Source: an uncultured Clostridia bacterium
GTDB taxonomy: Bacteria > Bacillota > Clostridia > Christensenellales > Aristaeellaceae
Length of the DNA: 30,816 nt
Assembly: GCA_934631055.1 (NCBI GenBank)
Contig: CAKTXP010000011.1
Span: 1-30,816 of the forward strand
Reading direction: 5' to 3'
Shown here in pieces: positions 1 to 8,779 of the stretch. How positions within the stretch are numbered: the first letter of the stretch is position 1; each line of letters opens with the position of its first letter. A program made the translations under genes and the position numbers. Under the pieces are notes generated by a model. That model was not told the DNA's origin. It saw nothing but the letters and a program-made list of their open reading frames with translations, and did not search any database.

Positions 1-8
1 TCAACTTC

Positions 9-17
9 ATTGTACCA
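9..17 (-). promoter_or_regulatory. Weak candidate extended -10 promoter for a gene beyond the left edge
   Basis: On the minus strand there is TGGTACAAT, an extended -10 (TG-N-TACAAT). GAGACA, which matches TTGACA at four positions, lies 18 bases upstream. It points off the left edge, downstream of the response regulator gene. Positions 1-90 hold no other recognisable feature. A partner histidine kinase could lie beyond the edge, but nothing in the window shows it. Confidence 0.3.
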
Positions 18-90
18 TTCACCACGTTGGGATGTCTCTATTTATTTGTGCATTTTTTCAAATTTGCTCATTTATAGATGTTAGCTCACT

Positions 91-1560
91 TTATTCCCCG
101 GAAACGAACTGAGAGGGCGTTTTGCCGGTATACTGGTGAAAGACCTTTGTGAAGTAGGAGGAATCCTCATAGCCTACGCAGATGGCAACGTCGCGCAGGA
201 GAAGATTCGGCTTTTCGCGCAGAAGCTGCATGGCGGCTTCCATGCGTCGGCGGGTCAGATAAGCGTTGAACGTCGTATCGCTGTATTTGCGGAAAAGGCG
301 GCTGAGATAGGTCTGCGAGATGCCGACTTCGTCACAGACGCTTTGCACGCTCAGCGGGAGAGCATAGTTCTCGTCGATGTACTTTGCGGCGTAATCGTAC
401 AGCTCCTGCGTACTGAGCTTCCTGTCCTTGATGTTCCAATTGTCAAACAGCAGCGAATAGACGCCGGACATCAGCTCGCCGTAGAAATTGGCGCATCGGA
501 TCATGTCGTTCAGCTCCAGAAGGATCTCTTCCATGCGGTTATAGACGGGCTGATAGACCGCGGCAATCTGATGGACCAGCTGGCGGCACATATGCCAGAC
601 CTGGCGCTGGGGCATCTGCGCGTGTTCCCATACGGCGGCGAGGGAGATGAAGTAATCCTTAATCATGCGGTATTTGCCTGCGCTGACGAAATAGGTGAGC
701 TGCTTCAGCTCTGCGACGGGCAGGCGCAGGACCTCCTCTGTGGAGGAGCCGCCCGCGAACTGGATGATTTGATGCTTGCCGATGACCGTTTTGCGATAGA
801 GCATCAGCAGCGCCCATTCGATGAAGGAGGGCAGGAACTCGATGGGCTGGGCGGTCGGCGTGTAGATCGCCGTCCATGTGGCGTAGGCGCCGGGGCGTGT
901 CAGGTAGACGCTCAGGTGCATAAGCAGCTCTTCAGAAGGCTCGTCCTCGGCGATGAGGATGCGCTCGTCGTCGTCGCGCCCGCGCAGGACTTGAAAATGC
1001 CCATCCTTGGGCAGGACGAGCGACGTCGCGCTCAGGTTCTTGGGCAGGGTCATATCCAGATTGCCCCAGCGGACGAGGGCAAAACGGAAGCTCTTCTTTT
1101 TGTAAAGCTGCTGGGCGCTTTCAAGGGAATAAGGATGGCCGCAGGCGATAGCGGGCAGGAGCGCGGAATTGAGGCTTGCGTTTTCGCTCTCCAGCTTTTT
1201 CTGGACGGATTGAAGGACGGCGGTCATTTTGCTGATGCTCACGGGCTTGAGCAGATAGTCGTCTACGCCGACCTGAATGGCGCTCTGCGCATATTCAAAT
1301 TCGCCATAGCCGCTGATGATGACGATATGGATGCTGGGCTGGATGACGCGCGCCGCCTGCGCCAGCTCGATGCCCGACATGCCGTGCATGCTGATATCCG
1401 TGATGAGCAGATCGACGGATTGCTGCCGCAGATGTTCCAGCGCATGCTCGCCGCTGGAAGCGGTAGCGACGACCTGAAAATCCTTGGCAAACTGCTCGAT
1501 GATGCTGCGCACGAAGCGGAGAGCGGGCATTTCGTCGTCAACGACCAACACGCGATACAT
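91..1560 (-). CDS. AraC-type two-component response regulator (YesN-like), 489 aa
   Basis: This is a cytoplasmic transcription factor with an N-terminal receiver domain (about residues 1-120) and a C-terminal AraC-type double helix-turn-helix (about 390-489). The receiver keeps the acidic pair D8-D9, the phospho-acceptor D55 in LLITDIS and the conserved K105 in LLKP. The middle 250 residues are variable, as is usual in YesN-type regulators, which commonly answer to a YesM-type membrane sensor kinase and control sugar-uptake or glycan-degradation genes. The start is ATG at 1560, because GGGAGGTG ends six bases upstream; a GTG nine bases further up would lie inside that ribosome binding site. 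The gene diverges from the secreted CBM/GH3 genes, which are its obvious candidate targets (inference). No kinase is present in the window. Confidence 0.93.
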   Translation of the reverse strand: MYRVLVVDDEMPALRFVRSIIEQFAKDFQVVATASSGEHALEHLRQQSVDLLITDISMHGMSGIELAQAARVIQPSIHIVIISGYGEFEYAQSAIQVGVDDYLLKPVSISKMTAVLQSVQKKLESENASLNSALLPAIACGHPYSLESAQQLYKKKSFRFALVRWGNLDMTLPKNLSATSLVLPKDGHFQVLRGRDDDERILIAEDEPSEELLMHLSVYLTRPGAYATWTAIYTPTAQPIEFLPSFIEWALLMLYRKTVIGKHQIIQFAGGSSTEEVLRLPVAELKQLTYFVSAGKYRMIKDYFISLAAVWEHAQMPQRQVWHMCRQLVHQIAAVYQPVYNRMEEILLELNDMIRCANFYGELMSGVYSLLFDNWNIKDRKLSTQELYDYAAKYIDENYALPLSVQSVCDEVGISQTYLSRLFRKYSDTTFNAYLTRRRMEAAMQLLREKPNLLLRDVAICVGYEDSSYFTKVFHQYTGKTPSQFVSGE

Positions 1561-1589
1561 GAAAAACACCTCCCGAACTGATTGCGTTC

Positions 1590-1598
1590 AGTATACCA
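1590..1598 (-). promoter_or_regulatory. Extended -10 promoter of the response regulator gene
   Basis: The minus strand reads TGGTATACT, an extended -10 element (TG-G-TATACT), about 30 bases upstream of the ATG at 1560. No good -35 is visible, which fits an extended -10 or an activator-dependent promoter. Confidence 0.5.
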
Positions 1599-1643
1599 TA
1601 TCTTGAGGGAAAATTCAGCACAGTACAGGTTTTTTGCAGCGAT

Positions 1644-1654
1644 GTGCAGGATTT
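1644..1654 (+). promoter_or_regulatory. Candidate operator word GTGCAGGATTT, copy 1
   Basis: The exact 11-mer GTGCAGGATTT lies in the divergent region between the AraC-type regulator and the CBM gene. It recurs upstream of the first GH3 gene (2752-2762). A looser match, GATGTGTATCGTATTTTT, lies at about 5442 upstream of the second GH3. The sharing is seen in the sequence; the role as a site for the neighbouring regulator is inference. Confidence 0.25.
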
Positions 1655-1830
1655 TACAAACGGCGGGCGGAGGAAGAGAAACCGAAATAGGGCGGTTTTG
1701 GATTTTCCAGAATCCAGTGTACGAATGTCCTGTTTTATGGCGTTCCCGTTATGATACGATACACATACAAGATGCGACGGAACCCCGATACGGCGGCCGG
1801 CTCTGCCGGCGGATGAAAGGAGAAACCAAC

Positions 1831-2619
1831 ATGAACAAATGGCTCAAAAGACTGACAATCGGCACGGCGGCGGCGCTGATGCTTTCCGCGCCAGCGCTGG
1901 CGGAAGAGACCGCGCGCCCCAACATCACCGCGCATAAGGCGAACGGCATCGTCATCGACGGCAAGCTGGACGAGTGGAATCTGGATTCGCCCGCCGTGGT
2001 AAAGGACGCTACGCAGGTCATTCGCGACGCGATGCTCTGGAAGGGCGAGGACGATCTTTCCGCGACGTTCTACATGGCTTGGGACGAAGAGAATCTGTAT
2101 CTCGCGGCGGACGTTCACGAGGATACGCCGCTGGGCGCAATCGAAATGCTGCCCATCGACGGCGAGGACAACATCAAGCTCTATATCTCGACTGATCCTT
2201 CCGCCGATCCGGCACGGACCGAGTACGGCACGAATGATTTCCTTGTGTACTTCATCATGGACGAGGGCTACTGGGATACGGCGATCGACCGCTCGATGGT
2301 GCCGAAGGATGCGCGTCAGCGCTTTGTGAGCGTCGGCATGGACGGCGGCGAAAGCGTGCTGGAAGGCTATGAATGCGCCATCCAAAAGACGACGACCGGC
2401 TTCACATGGGAAGCCGTGGTTCCGCTCGCCTGCTTCTCCAACAACAAGATCGAGGTCTATACGCCTGCCGTGGGCGATACGCTCTCCTGCAACTTTGCTA
2501 TTACCGATATCGACTATCCCTGCCCGGGTACGGAATATATCCCGCAGATGGCGTGGTCCGGTACGCTCAAGATCAACACCGACCCCAGCGAGTGGGGAAG
2601 TGTCACTCTGGCGGAATAA
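1831..2619 (+). CDS. Secreted carbohydrate-binding protein, CBM9-like domain, 262 aa
   Basis: The product starts with a lysine/arginine n-region, a hydrophobic stretch and a likely signal-peptidase site after ALA (residues 22-24), so it should be exported. The mature part looks like one CBM9-type beta-sandwich (PF06452-like). Its hallmarks are the opening IDGKLDEW, the central FYMAWDEENLYLAADVHED, and GFTWEAVVPL near the end. No catalytic domain is attached, so the protein probably binds glycan or presents it to partner enzymes. The start at 1831 is set by AAAGGAG at 1816-1822; the frame stays open upstream to 1582, but that part has no protein-like features. Overlapping -10-like words TATGAT/TACGAT lie at 1750-1760. 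It is followed by its own terminator and then a GH3 gene. Confidence 0.85.
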   Translation: MNKWLKRLTIGTAAALMLSAPALAEETARPNITAHKANGIVIDGKLDEWNLDSPAVVKDATQVIRDAMLWKGEDDLSATFYMAWDEENLYLAADVHEDTPLGAIEMLPIDGEDNIKLYISTDPSADPARTEYGTNDFLVYFIMDEGYWDTAIDRSMVPKDARQRFVSVGMDGGESVLEGYECAIQKTTTGFTWEAVVPLACFSNNKIEVYTPAVGDTLSCNFAITDIDYPCPGTEYIPQMAWSGTLKINTDPSEWGSVTLAE

Positions 2620-2630
2620 GTGAATCGCAT

Positions 2631-2666
2631 GCGCCGTTCTTTCGTTTGGAAGGACGGCGTTTTTTG
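2631..2666 (+). terminator. Intrinsic terminator after the CBM gene
   Basis: CGCCGTTCTT pairs with AAGGACGGCG (one G-U) around an eight-base loop and is followed by TTTTTT. It separates the CBM gene from the first GH3 gene. Confidence 0.85.
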
Positions 2667-2751
2667 TTGATGGATGCAGTACTGAAAAATCGGACAGGAT
2701 GCGGTCAAAAACGTGAAAAAGTCTATTCTTGCATGGATTTTCCGCATGGCA

Positions 2752-2762
2752 GTGCAGGATTT
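2752..2762 (+). promoter_or_regulatory. Candidate operator word GTGCAGGATTT, copy 2
   Basis: Exact copy of the 11-mer at 1644-1654, about 95 bases upstream of the first GH3 start. It sits beside an inverted pair GCATGGA (2731-2737) and TCCATGC (2761-2767). No convincing -35/-10 pair was found nearby, which would suit an activator-dependent promoter. Confidence 0.25.
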
Positions 2763-2857
2763 CCATGCGCAGGGAAAACGCTTGTCCTGTACACTGAAAT
2801 AAAGCGGAGAAGAAGGCATCTTCTCTGAAAAACAAACGGAAGAAAGGCGGTTGTTTC

Positions 2858-5305
2858 ATGAAGAAAAAATTGTCCCTGACGCTGGCGGCAGCTATGATGC
2901 TCAGCAGTCTTGGCTCAGTCAGCTATGCGGAAAGCACAGCGCCGACGGCGCGCTTCACGGATTACGATCAGGTGAACGCGGCGATCACAGTTATTCCGGC
3001 GACGGACACGCAGGCGGAACTCGGCTATCTGGACGGCGTGACGCCGATCCTCGAAGTGGATGGGCTGAAATTCAAGGACCTGAACGGCAACGGTCAGCTC
3101 GACGTTTATGAGGATTGGCGGCAGGAGCTGGACGCGCGCGTTAAAGACCTGTACGACCAGATGACGCTGGAGGAAAAGGCGGGTCTGTTCTACCATGTCA
3201 ATACCTGCGGCAACCCGCAGGGCGTCGATTTCGCGGACAGCCGCTACATGTTCTCTACCGAAAGTACGGTTCCGGACGAGAACGCGACGTTTGAATCCAA
3301 GTCCATGTGGTACTACATTAACGAACTCAAGATCACCAGCCATCTGGACAACACCAACGGCACGCCCGCTCAGCAGATCGTCTATCACAACGCGATGCAG
3401 GCGCTGGCGGAGGATACGCGGCTGGGCATTCCGGTGGTCATCTCCAACGACCGCCAGTACAACGCATGGGGCGGCATGATCGACACGGCGCACGACGCGT
3501 TCGGCGCGGCGAACGATCTGGAGCTCTCCGAAAAGCTCTGGACGGCGTATTCGCTGGAGAGCCGCGCGGTCGGCATCCACGTCGTCCTGCATCCGTACAG
3601 CCAGGAGCTGGGCAGCTGGAACGGCGAGGATCCGGAGTATGCCGGCAACATGACCAAGGCGGAGGTCGCCGCGATCCAGGTCGAGGGCGGCACGGAAGCC
3701 TGCATGAAGCACTTTATTGCCCGCGGCGGCGATTCTTCCTTCCAGAATGCCCGCAGCGACGCGCAGACGGTGGACAACTGGATGACCGCGTGGAAGATCG
3801 CGCTGGAATCCAATCCCAAGTGGGTCATGACCAATGGCTATGGCACGGGTCTGACCAACACGGTTCACGTCGATTACGATAAGGAGACCATGGATTACCT
3901 GCGCAACACGCTCGGCTATGACGGCATCATCGTATCTGACTGGGGCGATCAGGGCGACAGCAACTCCGGCGGAACGACCGTAGACGGCGTGGAGATCCTC
4001 AGCCTGTCCATCCCGGAGCGCTACGCGTACGTCATCAACAATGGTCTGGATCAGATCGGCGCGTTCGCGTGCGATTATGAGAGCGACGGACACGGCGGTC
4101 AGGCAAACCGCAGCGGCATCAATGAAGCGCTGGAACAGGGACTCATATCCGAAGAGCGCTGCTATGAGACCTGCTACCGCGTGCTGAAAGACAAGTTTGA
4201 GCTCGGTCTGTTTGAAAATCCGTATTCCGACAAGGATAAGGCGCTGGCGATCGCGGCATCCGCGGAATACATTGCCGAGCCGTGGGACATCACGGATATC
4301 GACACGCTGATGGCGGCGCGCAATCCTGAGGTCGTGGAGCTGGAGCGTCAGCTTCAGGCGGAATCCGCTGTCCTCATCAAGAACGACGACGACCTGCTCC
4401 CGCTCCAGAAGGGAACGAAGGTCTACATCAACTCCACCGCTTCCGCCATCACGCTGGAGGGCTACAAGAAGGTCCTGCCGGAGTTCGCGGAGTTGGTCGA
4501 GGATATCGAGCAGGCAGACGTGGTCATTGCGGACTGCACGCAAATGAACGACGCAGCCGAACTGATTATTGAGGACGCGAAGGACGCGGGCAAAAAGCTC
4601 GTGATCGTTGCCAATGCCATCGATCCGGATACCTATATGCTTGAAAACGGCGACGCCGTGCTGGCGCTGACCTTCTCCCGTCCGGCGGATCATGGCACGG
4701 GCGCGGGCGGCTTCATTACCACAACTGAACCCATCATGCTGGCGAAGCTGCTCTTCGGCGATGCAGAGCCTGCAGGTATGGTCGTCAAGGAACTGGCGCG
4801 TGATTCCGCAATGGACGATGCCCAGTGGAAAGATCTTGCGGGCGATCAGGGCGCGAATCAGTGGGTGCGTATGATGCTGCTGGCGACGATGAAGACCAGC
4901 GAAAACAACACGGTGCCGAACAACTGGGGCGACCCGCTCGTGCAGTATCAGTACGGAATGAAGTACGGCGAGAAGCCGGAGTTCGTCTATGATACGCTCG
5001 TCCTCCCGCGCGCGACTCACGAAGTCGTGACCGAGTCCAACGGCTCTACCCGTACCAGCTATGAATCTGTTGTGGAGACCAAGGCGGGCGTACCGTTCAA
5101 CGCGTATGTCCTGCTGTGGAACAACGGCGCGGACGGCATGACGACTGTGCAGGCGACCTGCGACGGCGAGGTCATCGCGCAGAAGATCATGGCGGTCAAC
5201 GGCGGCGACTGGCGCGTTGTGGAAATGACGCTGACCATTGACGAGCCGGGCGAGCATGTCGTGACGGTGGGCGATCTGACCAAGACCATCACGATCGTGG
5301 AATAA
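2858..5305 (+). CDS. Secreted glycoside hydrolase family 3 enzyme, 815 aa (first of a tandem pair)
   Basis: A retaining exo-acting glycosidase of the beta-glucosidase/beta-xylosidase type, exported by a signal peptide ending near SYA. After it comes an EF-hand-like loop starting at D74 (DLNGNGQLDVYED) that is likely to bind calcium. The GH3 TIM barrel follows, with substrate-contact K284-H285 (KHF) and the SDW nucleophile D361. The alpha/beta C-terminal domain starts around LQAESAVLIKNDDDLLPL. The last 100 residues look like a CARDB-type Ig module (NNGADGMTTVQ), where many GH3 enzymes carry a fibronectin-III domain. The start is fixed by AAAGGCGG upstream. The substrate cannot be read from sequence. 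It is a clear paralogue of the next gene and has a strong terminator. Confidence 0.93.
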   Translation: MKKKLSLTLAAAMMLSSLGSVSYAESTAPTARFTDYDQVNAAITVIPATDTQAELGYLDGVTPILEVDGLKFKDLNGNGQLDVYEDWRQELDARVKDLYDQMTLEEKAGLFYHVNTCGNPQGVDFADSRYMFSTESTVPDENATFESKSMWYYINELKITSHLDNTNGTPAQQIVYHNAMQALAEDTRLGIPVVISNDRQYNAWGGMIDTAHDAFGAANDLELSEKLWTAYSLESRAVGIHVVLHPYSQELGSWNGEDPEYAGNMTKAEVAAIQVEGGTEACMKHFIARGGDSSFQNARSDAQTVDNWMTAWKIALESNPKWVMTNGYGTGLTNTVHVDYDKETMDYLRNTLGYDGIIVSDWGDQGDSNSGGTTVDGVEILSLSIPERYAYVINNGLDQIGAFACDYESDGHGGQANRSGINEALEQGLISEERCYETCYRVLKDKFELGLFENPYSDKDKALAIAASAEYIAEPWDITDIDTLMAARNPEVVELERQLQAESAVLIKNDDDLLPLQKGTKVYINSTASAITLEGYKKVLPEFAELVEDIEQADVVIADCTQMNDAAELIIEDAKDAGKKLVIVANAIDPDTYMLENGDAVLALTFSRPADHGTGAGGFITTTEPIMLAKLLFGDAEPAGMVVKELARDSAMDDAQWKDLAGDQGANQWVRMMLLATMKTSENNTVPNNWGDPLVQYQYGMKYGEKPEFVYDTLVLPRATHEVVTESNGSTRTSYESVVETKAGVPFNAYVLLWNNGADGMTTVQATCDGEVIAQKIMAVNGGDWRVVEMTLTIDEPGEHVVTVGDLTKTITIVE

Positions 5306-5327
5306 CAGAATAGCGCTTTTTCCCCCT

Positions 5328-5376
5328 AAAAGATATCCGGCTGCCGCTCTTCTCTGGGCAGTCGGATATCTTTTGT
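5328..5376 (+). terminator. Strong intrinsic terminator after the first GH3 gene
   Basis: An 18-base-pair stem with one G-U (left arm 5328-5345, right arm 5357-5374) encloses an 11-base loop. The right arm ends in TTTT. The left arm begins with AAAA, so it could also work in reverse. Confidence 0.85.
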
Positions 5377-5401
5377 ATAGAGTAACTGATTTATCATGAT
5401 C

Positions 5402-5410
5402 TGGTATGAT
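5402..5410 (+). promoter_or_regulatory. Extended -10 promoter of the second GH3 gene
   Basis: TGGTATGAT (TG-G-TATGAT) without a well-spaced -35. It lies just past the preceding terminator and would give a leader of about 250 bases. Confidence 0.4.
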
Positions 5411-5668
5411 GAAAAATACAAAAGGACAGGATTGAAAACGGAGATGTGTATCGTATTTTTCCGGAGCTTGTGCGGCATTTTCCCATTGGCGCCGGTTTAG
5501 ACAAAAAGATGCCGTTTGGCGTGCGTTATTTTCTGCACGCGCAAAGGCAGAAAGCTGTTAAGGTATAAGAGGATGCTGAAAGTCGAAAGGGCGCTCTGTC
5601 GGGGAGAATGACCCTTCCGGCTCAGGCAAAGTGTACGAAGACGAAAACGTGGAAAGGAGAAATTCAGT

Positions 5669-8101
5669 ATGAAAAAGATTCCCCTGTTTCTGGCGGCAGC
5701 CATGCTCATGAGCAACGCAGGCGCAGCGTTCGCGGAAGGAACCGCGCCTGTTTCGGCGGCTGAAGTCATGAATGTCCGCGCGGAGGAGATCAGCGCGGAG
5801 GAAGCGGCGGCAGAGGAGGAACACCTCAAATCGGATTGTGCGTTCTCGGTCATCGAGGCGGACGAAACGACCGGACAGGTCAAGCTGTCCTACATGGAGG
5901 ACGTGACGCCGATCCTGGATGTGGATGGACTGAAATTCAAGGACCTCAACAAGAACGGTCAGCTGGACGTTTATGAGGACTGGCGCGTGGATACGGATGC
6001 GCGTATCGCCGACCTCATCAGTCAGATGACTCCGGAGGAGGAGGTCGGTCTGCTCTTCTGCGTCAATACGCAGCTGGCGGACGCGCGCAAGATGGTTCAG
6101 GAATACCAGCTCACCTGTCAGCTGTTCAACCTGAACGGCACCCCGATCACCATTACCAATACGCTGAACAACCTTCAGGCGGCGGCGGAAGCCGAGCGTC
6201 TGGGCGTGCCGATGGTTTACACGTCCGACCGTGAATACAATTCCTTCGGCGGCTACATTGATAAGTCCCATGAGGGCTTCGGCACGGCGAACGATCCCGA
6301 GCTGGCGTATCAGCTGGCGTCCTACTACGGCAAGGCGATGCGCGCGGTCGGCATCCACGTCACCTTTGAGCCGTATGCCAATGAGATCGGCGCGCAGTAC
6401 GGCGAGAATCCGGAGTACATCGCTTCCATCGTCCATGAAGAGATCCGCGGTCTGGAAGAAAACGGTCTGGCTTCCTGCACGAAGCATTGGATCGGACGCG
6501 GCGGCGATTCCGCCTTCGGTAAGGCACGCTCCGTGGCGCAGAATTTTGACAACTGGATGGTCGGCTGGACCGCGGCGCTGTCCGCCGGTTCCGAGTGGGT
6601 CATGACCAACTGCGGCGGCACGGGCATCTCCAACACCGTCGACGTCAAGTGGGACAAGGCGACCATGAGCTACCTACGCGATACCCTCGGATTTGACGGT
6701 GTTGTCGTTTCCGACTGGTGGGCGCTGGGCGGCGGTCCGAGCAATCCGGGCCGTATGACCGGCATCACCGCCGAAGGCGTTGACCTCGGTCAGCAGACCA
6801 TCGGCTGGCTCTACAACGAAGCGCTTGCCAACGGCACCGACATGTTCGGCTCCGGCAGCATGATCCGCGACTACTCCAATTGGGAGAATTCCCCGTCCAG
6901 CAACTATCCGCAGGCGATCATCGACGGTCTTGCCAGCGGCGAAGTGGAAAAGGCGAACGTGGACAAGGCTGCCACCCGCATCCTCCGCTTCAAGTATGAC
7001 AAGGGTCTGTTTGAAAATCCGTACTGCGACGTGGACGCGGCTGTCGAGCTTTGCGCGAGCGCCGAGTGGGCGGCGAACCCGACCGAGATCACGACCGACG
7101 AAGAGCTGCGCGCGGCGCGCAATCCTTACGAAGTCGAGCTGACCGAGCGCCTTCAGGCGGAATCCGCCGTGCTCATCAAGAACGACAACGACCTGCTCCC
7201 GCTCAGCAAGGACGCGAAGGTCTATGTCGACGCTTCCAACGCGAGCGCGAAGGAAGGCTACAAGAAGTACATGGCGCAGATGGGCGTGACCGTTGTTGAA
7301 ACGATGGAAGAAGCGGATGTCGTCGTCGGCGACTACGGCACCATCAACGACGCGACTGAGCTGTTTATCGAGGACGCGCAGGACGCGGGCAAGCCCATCG
7401 TCTTGACCCTGAACACCACCAAGCCGACCGAATACGCCATCAAGAACGCGGACGCGCTGATGTACCTGAGCTACAGCCAGGGCGCGGACCACGGCTCTAC
7501 CGAGGGCGGCTTCGTGACGACGACCGCGCCGTGGGTCTATGTGGATCTGCTCTACGGCGTCGTGCAGCCGGGCGGCATCATCAACAAGGAGATCGCCCGC
7601 GACACCGTTGCGGATAACGATCAGTGGAAGGACCTTGCGGGCGACCAGGGCGCGTCTCCGTACGTCCGTCTGATGGTTCAGGCGATGATGGAGGATGACC
7701 CGAACCACGCTTCCCCGAACAACTGGGGCGATCCGCTGGTGACCTATCAGTACGGCATGAGCTACGGTCAGAAGCCGGAATTCAAGTATTCCTGCCTGAT
7801 CCTGCCGACCGTGCAGGTGACGGAGGAGATCGAGTCCGGTTCTTCGACCAGAATGCAGACGACGCTCTTCAACCAGACCAAGGCGGGCGAGCCGTTCACC
7901 GTGTATGCGCTCCTGCGCAACAACGGCGCTGACGGCATCACCACCGTGCAGGCGAAGGCGAACGGCGAAGTCGTTGCCGAAAAGATCATGACCGTCGAGG
8001 GCGGCAGCTGGCGCGTCGTTCAGATGGATCTGACGCTGGACGCGGGCGAGTACACCATCGAGGTCGGCGACCAGGTCGGCAATATCACCATCGTGGAATA
8101 A
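5669..8101 (+). CDS. Secreted glycoside hydrolase family 3 enzyme, 810 aa (second of a tandem pair)
   Basis: Paralogue of the upstream GH3 gene with the same architecture. It has a signal peptide ending near AFA and an acidic, alanine-rich spacer (EEISAEEAAAEEE). An EF-hand-like loop starts at D92 (DLNKNGQLDVYED). The GH3 barrel carries K272-H273 (KHW) and the SDW nucleophile D349, followed by an alpha/beta C-terminal domain and a final CARDB-like Ig module (NNGADGITTVQ). Exported GH3 enzymes remove terminal beta-linked sugars from oligosaccharides. The loop after SDW differs between the two copies (WALGGGPSNPG here, GDQGDSNSGG in the first), so they may prefer different substrates (inference). 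The start is ATG with AAAGGAG 10 bases upstream. It probably has its own promoter and terminator. Confidence 0.93.
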   Translation: MKKIPLFLAAAMLMSNAGAAFAEGTAPVSAAEVMNVRAEEISAEEAAAEEEHLKSDCAFSVIEADETTGQVKLSYMEDVTPILDVDGLKFKDLNKNGQLDVYEDWRVDTDARIADLISQMTPEEEVGLLFCVNTQLADARKMVQEYQLTCQLFNLNGTPITITNTLNNLQAAAEAERLGVPMVYTSDREYNSFGGYIDKSHEGFGTANDPELAYQLASYYGKAMRAVGIHVTFEPYANEIGAQYGENPEYIASIVHEEIRGLEENGLASCTKHWIGRGGDSAFGKARSVAQNFDNWMVGWTAALSAGSEWVMTNCGGTGISNTVDVKWDKATMSYLRDTLGFDGVVVSDWWALGGGPSNPGRMTGITAEGVDLGQQTIGWLYNEALANGTDMFGSGSMIRDYSNWENSPSSNYPQAIIDGLASGEVEKANVDKAATRILRFKYDKGLFENPYCDVDAAVELCASAEWAANPTEITTDEELRAARNPYEVELTERLQAESAVLIKNDNDLLPLSKDAKVYVDASNASAKEGYKKYMAQMGVTVVETMEEADVVVGDYGTINDATELFIEDAQDAGKPIVLTLNTTKPTEYAIKNADALMYLSYSQGADHGSTEGGFVTTTAPWVYVDLLYGVVQPGGIINKEIARDTVADNDQWKDLAGDQGASPYVRLMVQAMMEDDPNHASPNNWGDPLVTYQYGMSYGQKPEFKYSCLILPTVQVTEEIESGSSTRMQTTLFNQTKAGEPFTVYALLRNNGADGITTVQAKANGEVVAEKIMTVEGGSWRVVQMDLTLDAGEYTIEVGDQVGNITIVE

Positions 8102-8120
8102 TCCTCAGGCATCTTACAGG

Positions 8121-8151
8121 GCGGAAGGCTTTCGAGCTTTCCGCTCTTTTT
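8121..8151 (+). terminator. Intrinsic terminator after the second GH3 gene
   Basis: GCGGAAGGCT pairs with AGCTTTCCGC (one G-U) around a TTCG tetraloop and is followed by a T-rich tail. It closes the glycan block. Confidence 0.85.
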
Positions 8152-8197
8152 GAATTGCAGGAATGCCGTTCAGGTTTTGAAAACATCAGATTTTTCA

Positions 8198-8226
8198 TTG
8201 ACGTTCCCCTCGTCATGGATTATACT
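8198..8226 (+). promoter_or_regulatory. Sigma-A promoter of the merR-family gene
   Basis: TTGACG, 17 bases, TATACT. The spacing is that of an ordinary housekeeping promoter, not the 19-base spacer typical of MerR-activated promoters. Confidence 0.65.
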
Positions 8227-8297
8227 GAGTTTAAACTGGAAGTGAGGATAACGAGTTCAAGCATACTTCAAGGCGTAGAGAGAGGAAGGGAAGAAAT

Positions 8298-8765
8298 ATG
8301 GTTTATACGGTCGGCGAGATGGCGCGGCTTCTGGATGTGTCGGCATCAACGCTGCGGTATTATGACAAAGAAGGGCTGCTTCCGTTCGTGGAGCGTTCTT
8401 CCGGCGGCATCCGCATGTTCAAGGATTCGGATTATGAATGGCTGCAGGTCATTGGGTGTCTGAAGCGGGCGGGCATGTCCATCCGCGATATCCGGCAGTA
8501 TATCCTGCTGGCGATGCAGGGGGATTCGACCATCGACGAGCGGCTGAATCTGTTCTATGCTCAGAGGGAACGGCTGATGGATCAGATGGCGCAGCTGCAA
8601 CAGACGCTCGATACGCTCAATTACAAATGCTGGTACTATGAGCAGGCGAAGGAGAAGGGCTCGACGAAGGCAGTCTCCGCCATGTGCGTGCATGAGGTGC
8701 CGCAGCAGTATCAGAACGCGCTCAAGCGGCTCAAGGATGTTCCGGGTTCCAAAGAGGTCAACTAA
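8298..8765 (+). CDS. MerR-family transcriptional regulator, 155 aa
   Basis: A DNA-binding regulator with an N-terminal winged helix-turn-helix (about residues 1-70). It contains YTVGEMARLLDVSASTLRYYDKEGLL and the wing motif GGIRMFKDSD. A long dimerisation helix follows, and then a short C-terminal part with no cysteine-rich metal site. A GCWYYEQ-like stretch (CWYYEQAK, about 113-120) is typical of MerR relatives that sense aromatic or drug-like ligands or that act with small-molecule metabolism genes; the ligand is unknown. The ribosome binding site GGAAGGG precedes the ATG. It lies 115 bases upstream of the importer genes, on the same strand but with a separate promoter between them. Control of those genes is plausible but not shown. 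Confidence 0.88.
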   Translation: MVYTVGEMARLLDVSASTLRYYDKEGLLPFVERSSGGIRMFKDSDYEWLQVIGCLKRAGMSIRDIRQYILLAMQGDSTIDERLNLFYAQRERLMDQMAQLQQTLDTLNYKCWYYEQAKEKGSTKAVSAMCVHEVPQQYQNALKRLKDVPGSKEVN

Positions 8766-8779
8766 ATCCCGATTATTTT

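Larger units (their letters stand above)
5306..5668 (+). other. Intergenic region between the two GH3 genes
   Basis: It holds the terminator of the first GH3 gene, an extended -10 at 5402-5410, and then about 250 bases of leader with no gene. The leader contains an inverted repeat GCGTGC...GCACGC (about 5518-5541). No known riboswitch was recognised. The ribosome binding site AAAGGAG precedes the ATG at 5669. Confidence 0.6.

Noticed and set aside
136..1581. Long open frame on the plus strand opposite the response regulator
   Set aside because: It mirrors the regulator's codons. The product has no recognisable domain and no ribosome binding site, and the minus-strand gene has complete REC and AraC motifs.
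2915..5257. Very long open frame opposite the first GH3 gene
   Set aside because: GC-rich codon bias leaves the antisense frame open. The predicted product is arginine/histidine/valine-rich with no domain.
5444..5500. 18-codon leader peptide candidate before the second GH3 gene
   Set aside because: GGAG directly abuts the ATG, leaving no spacing, and the peptide has no regulatory codon run.
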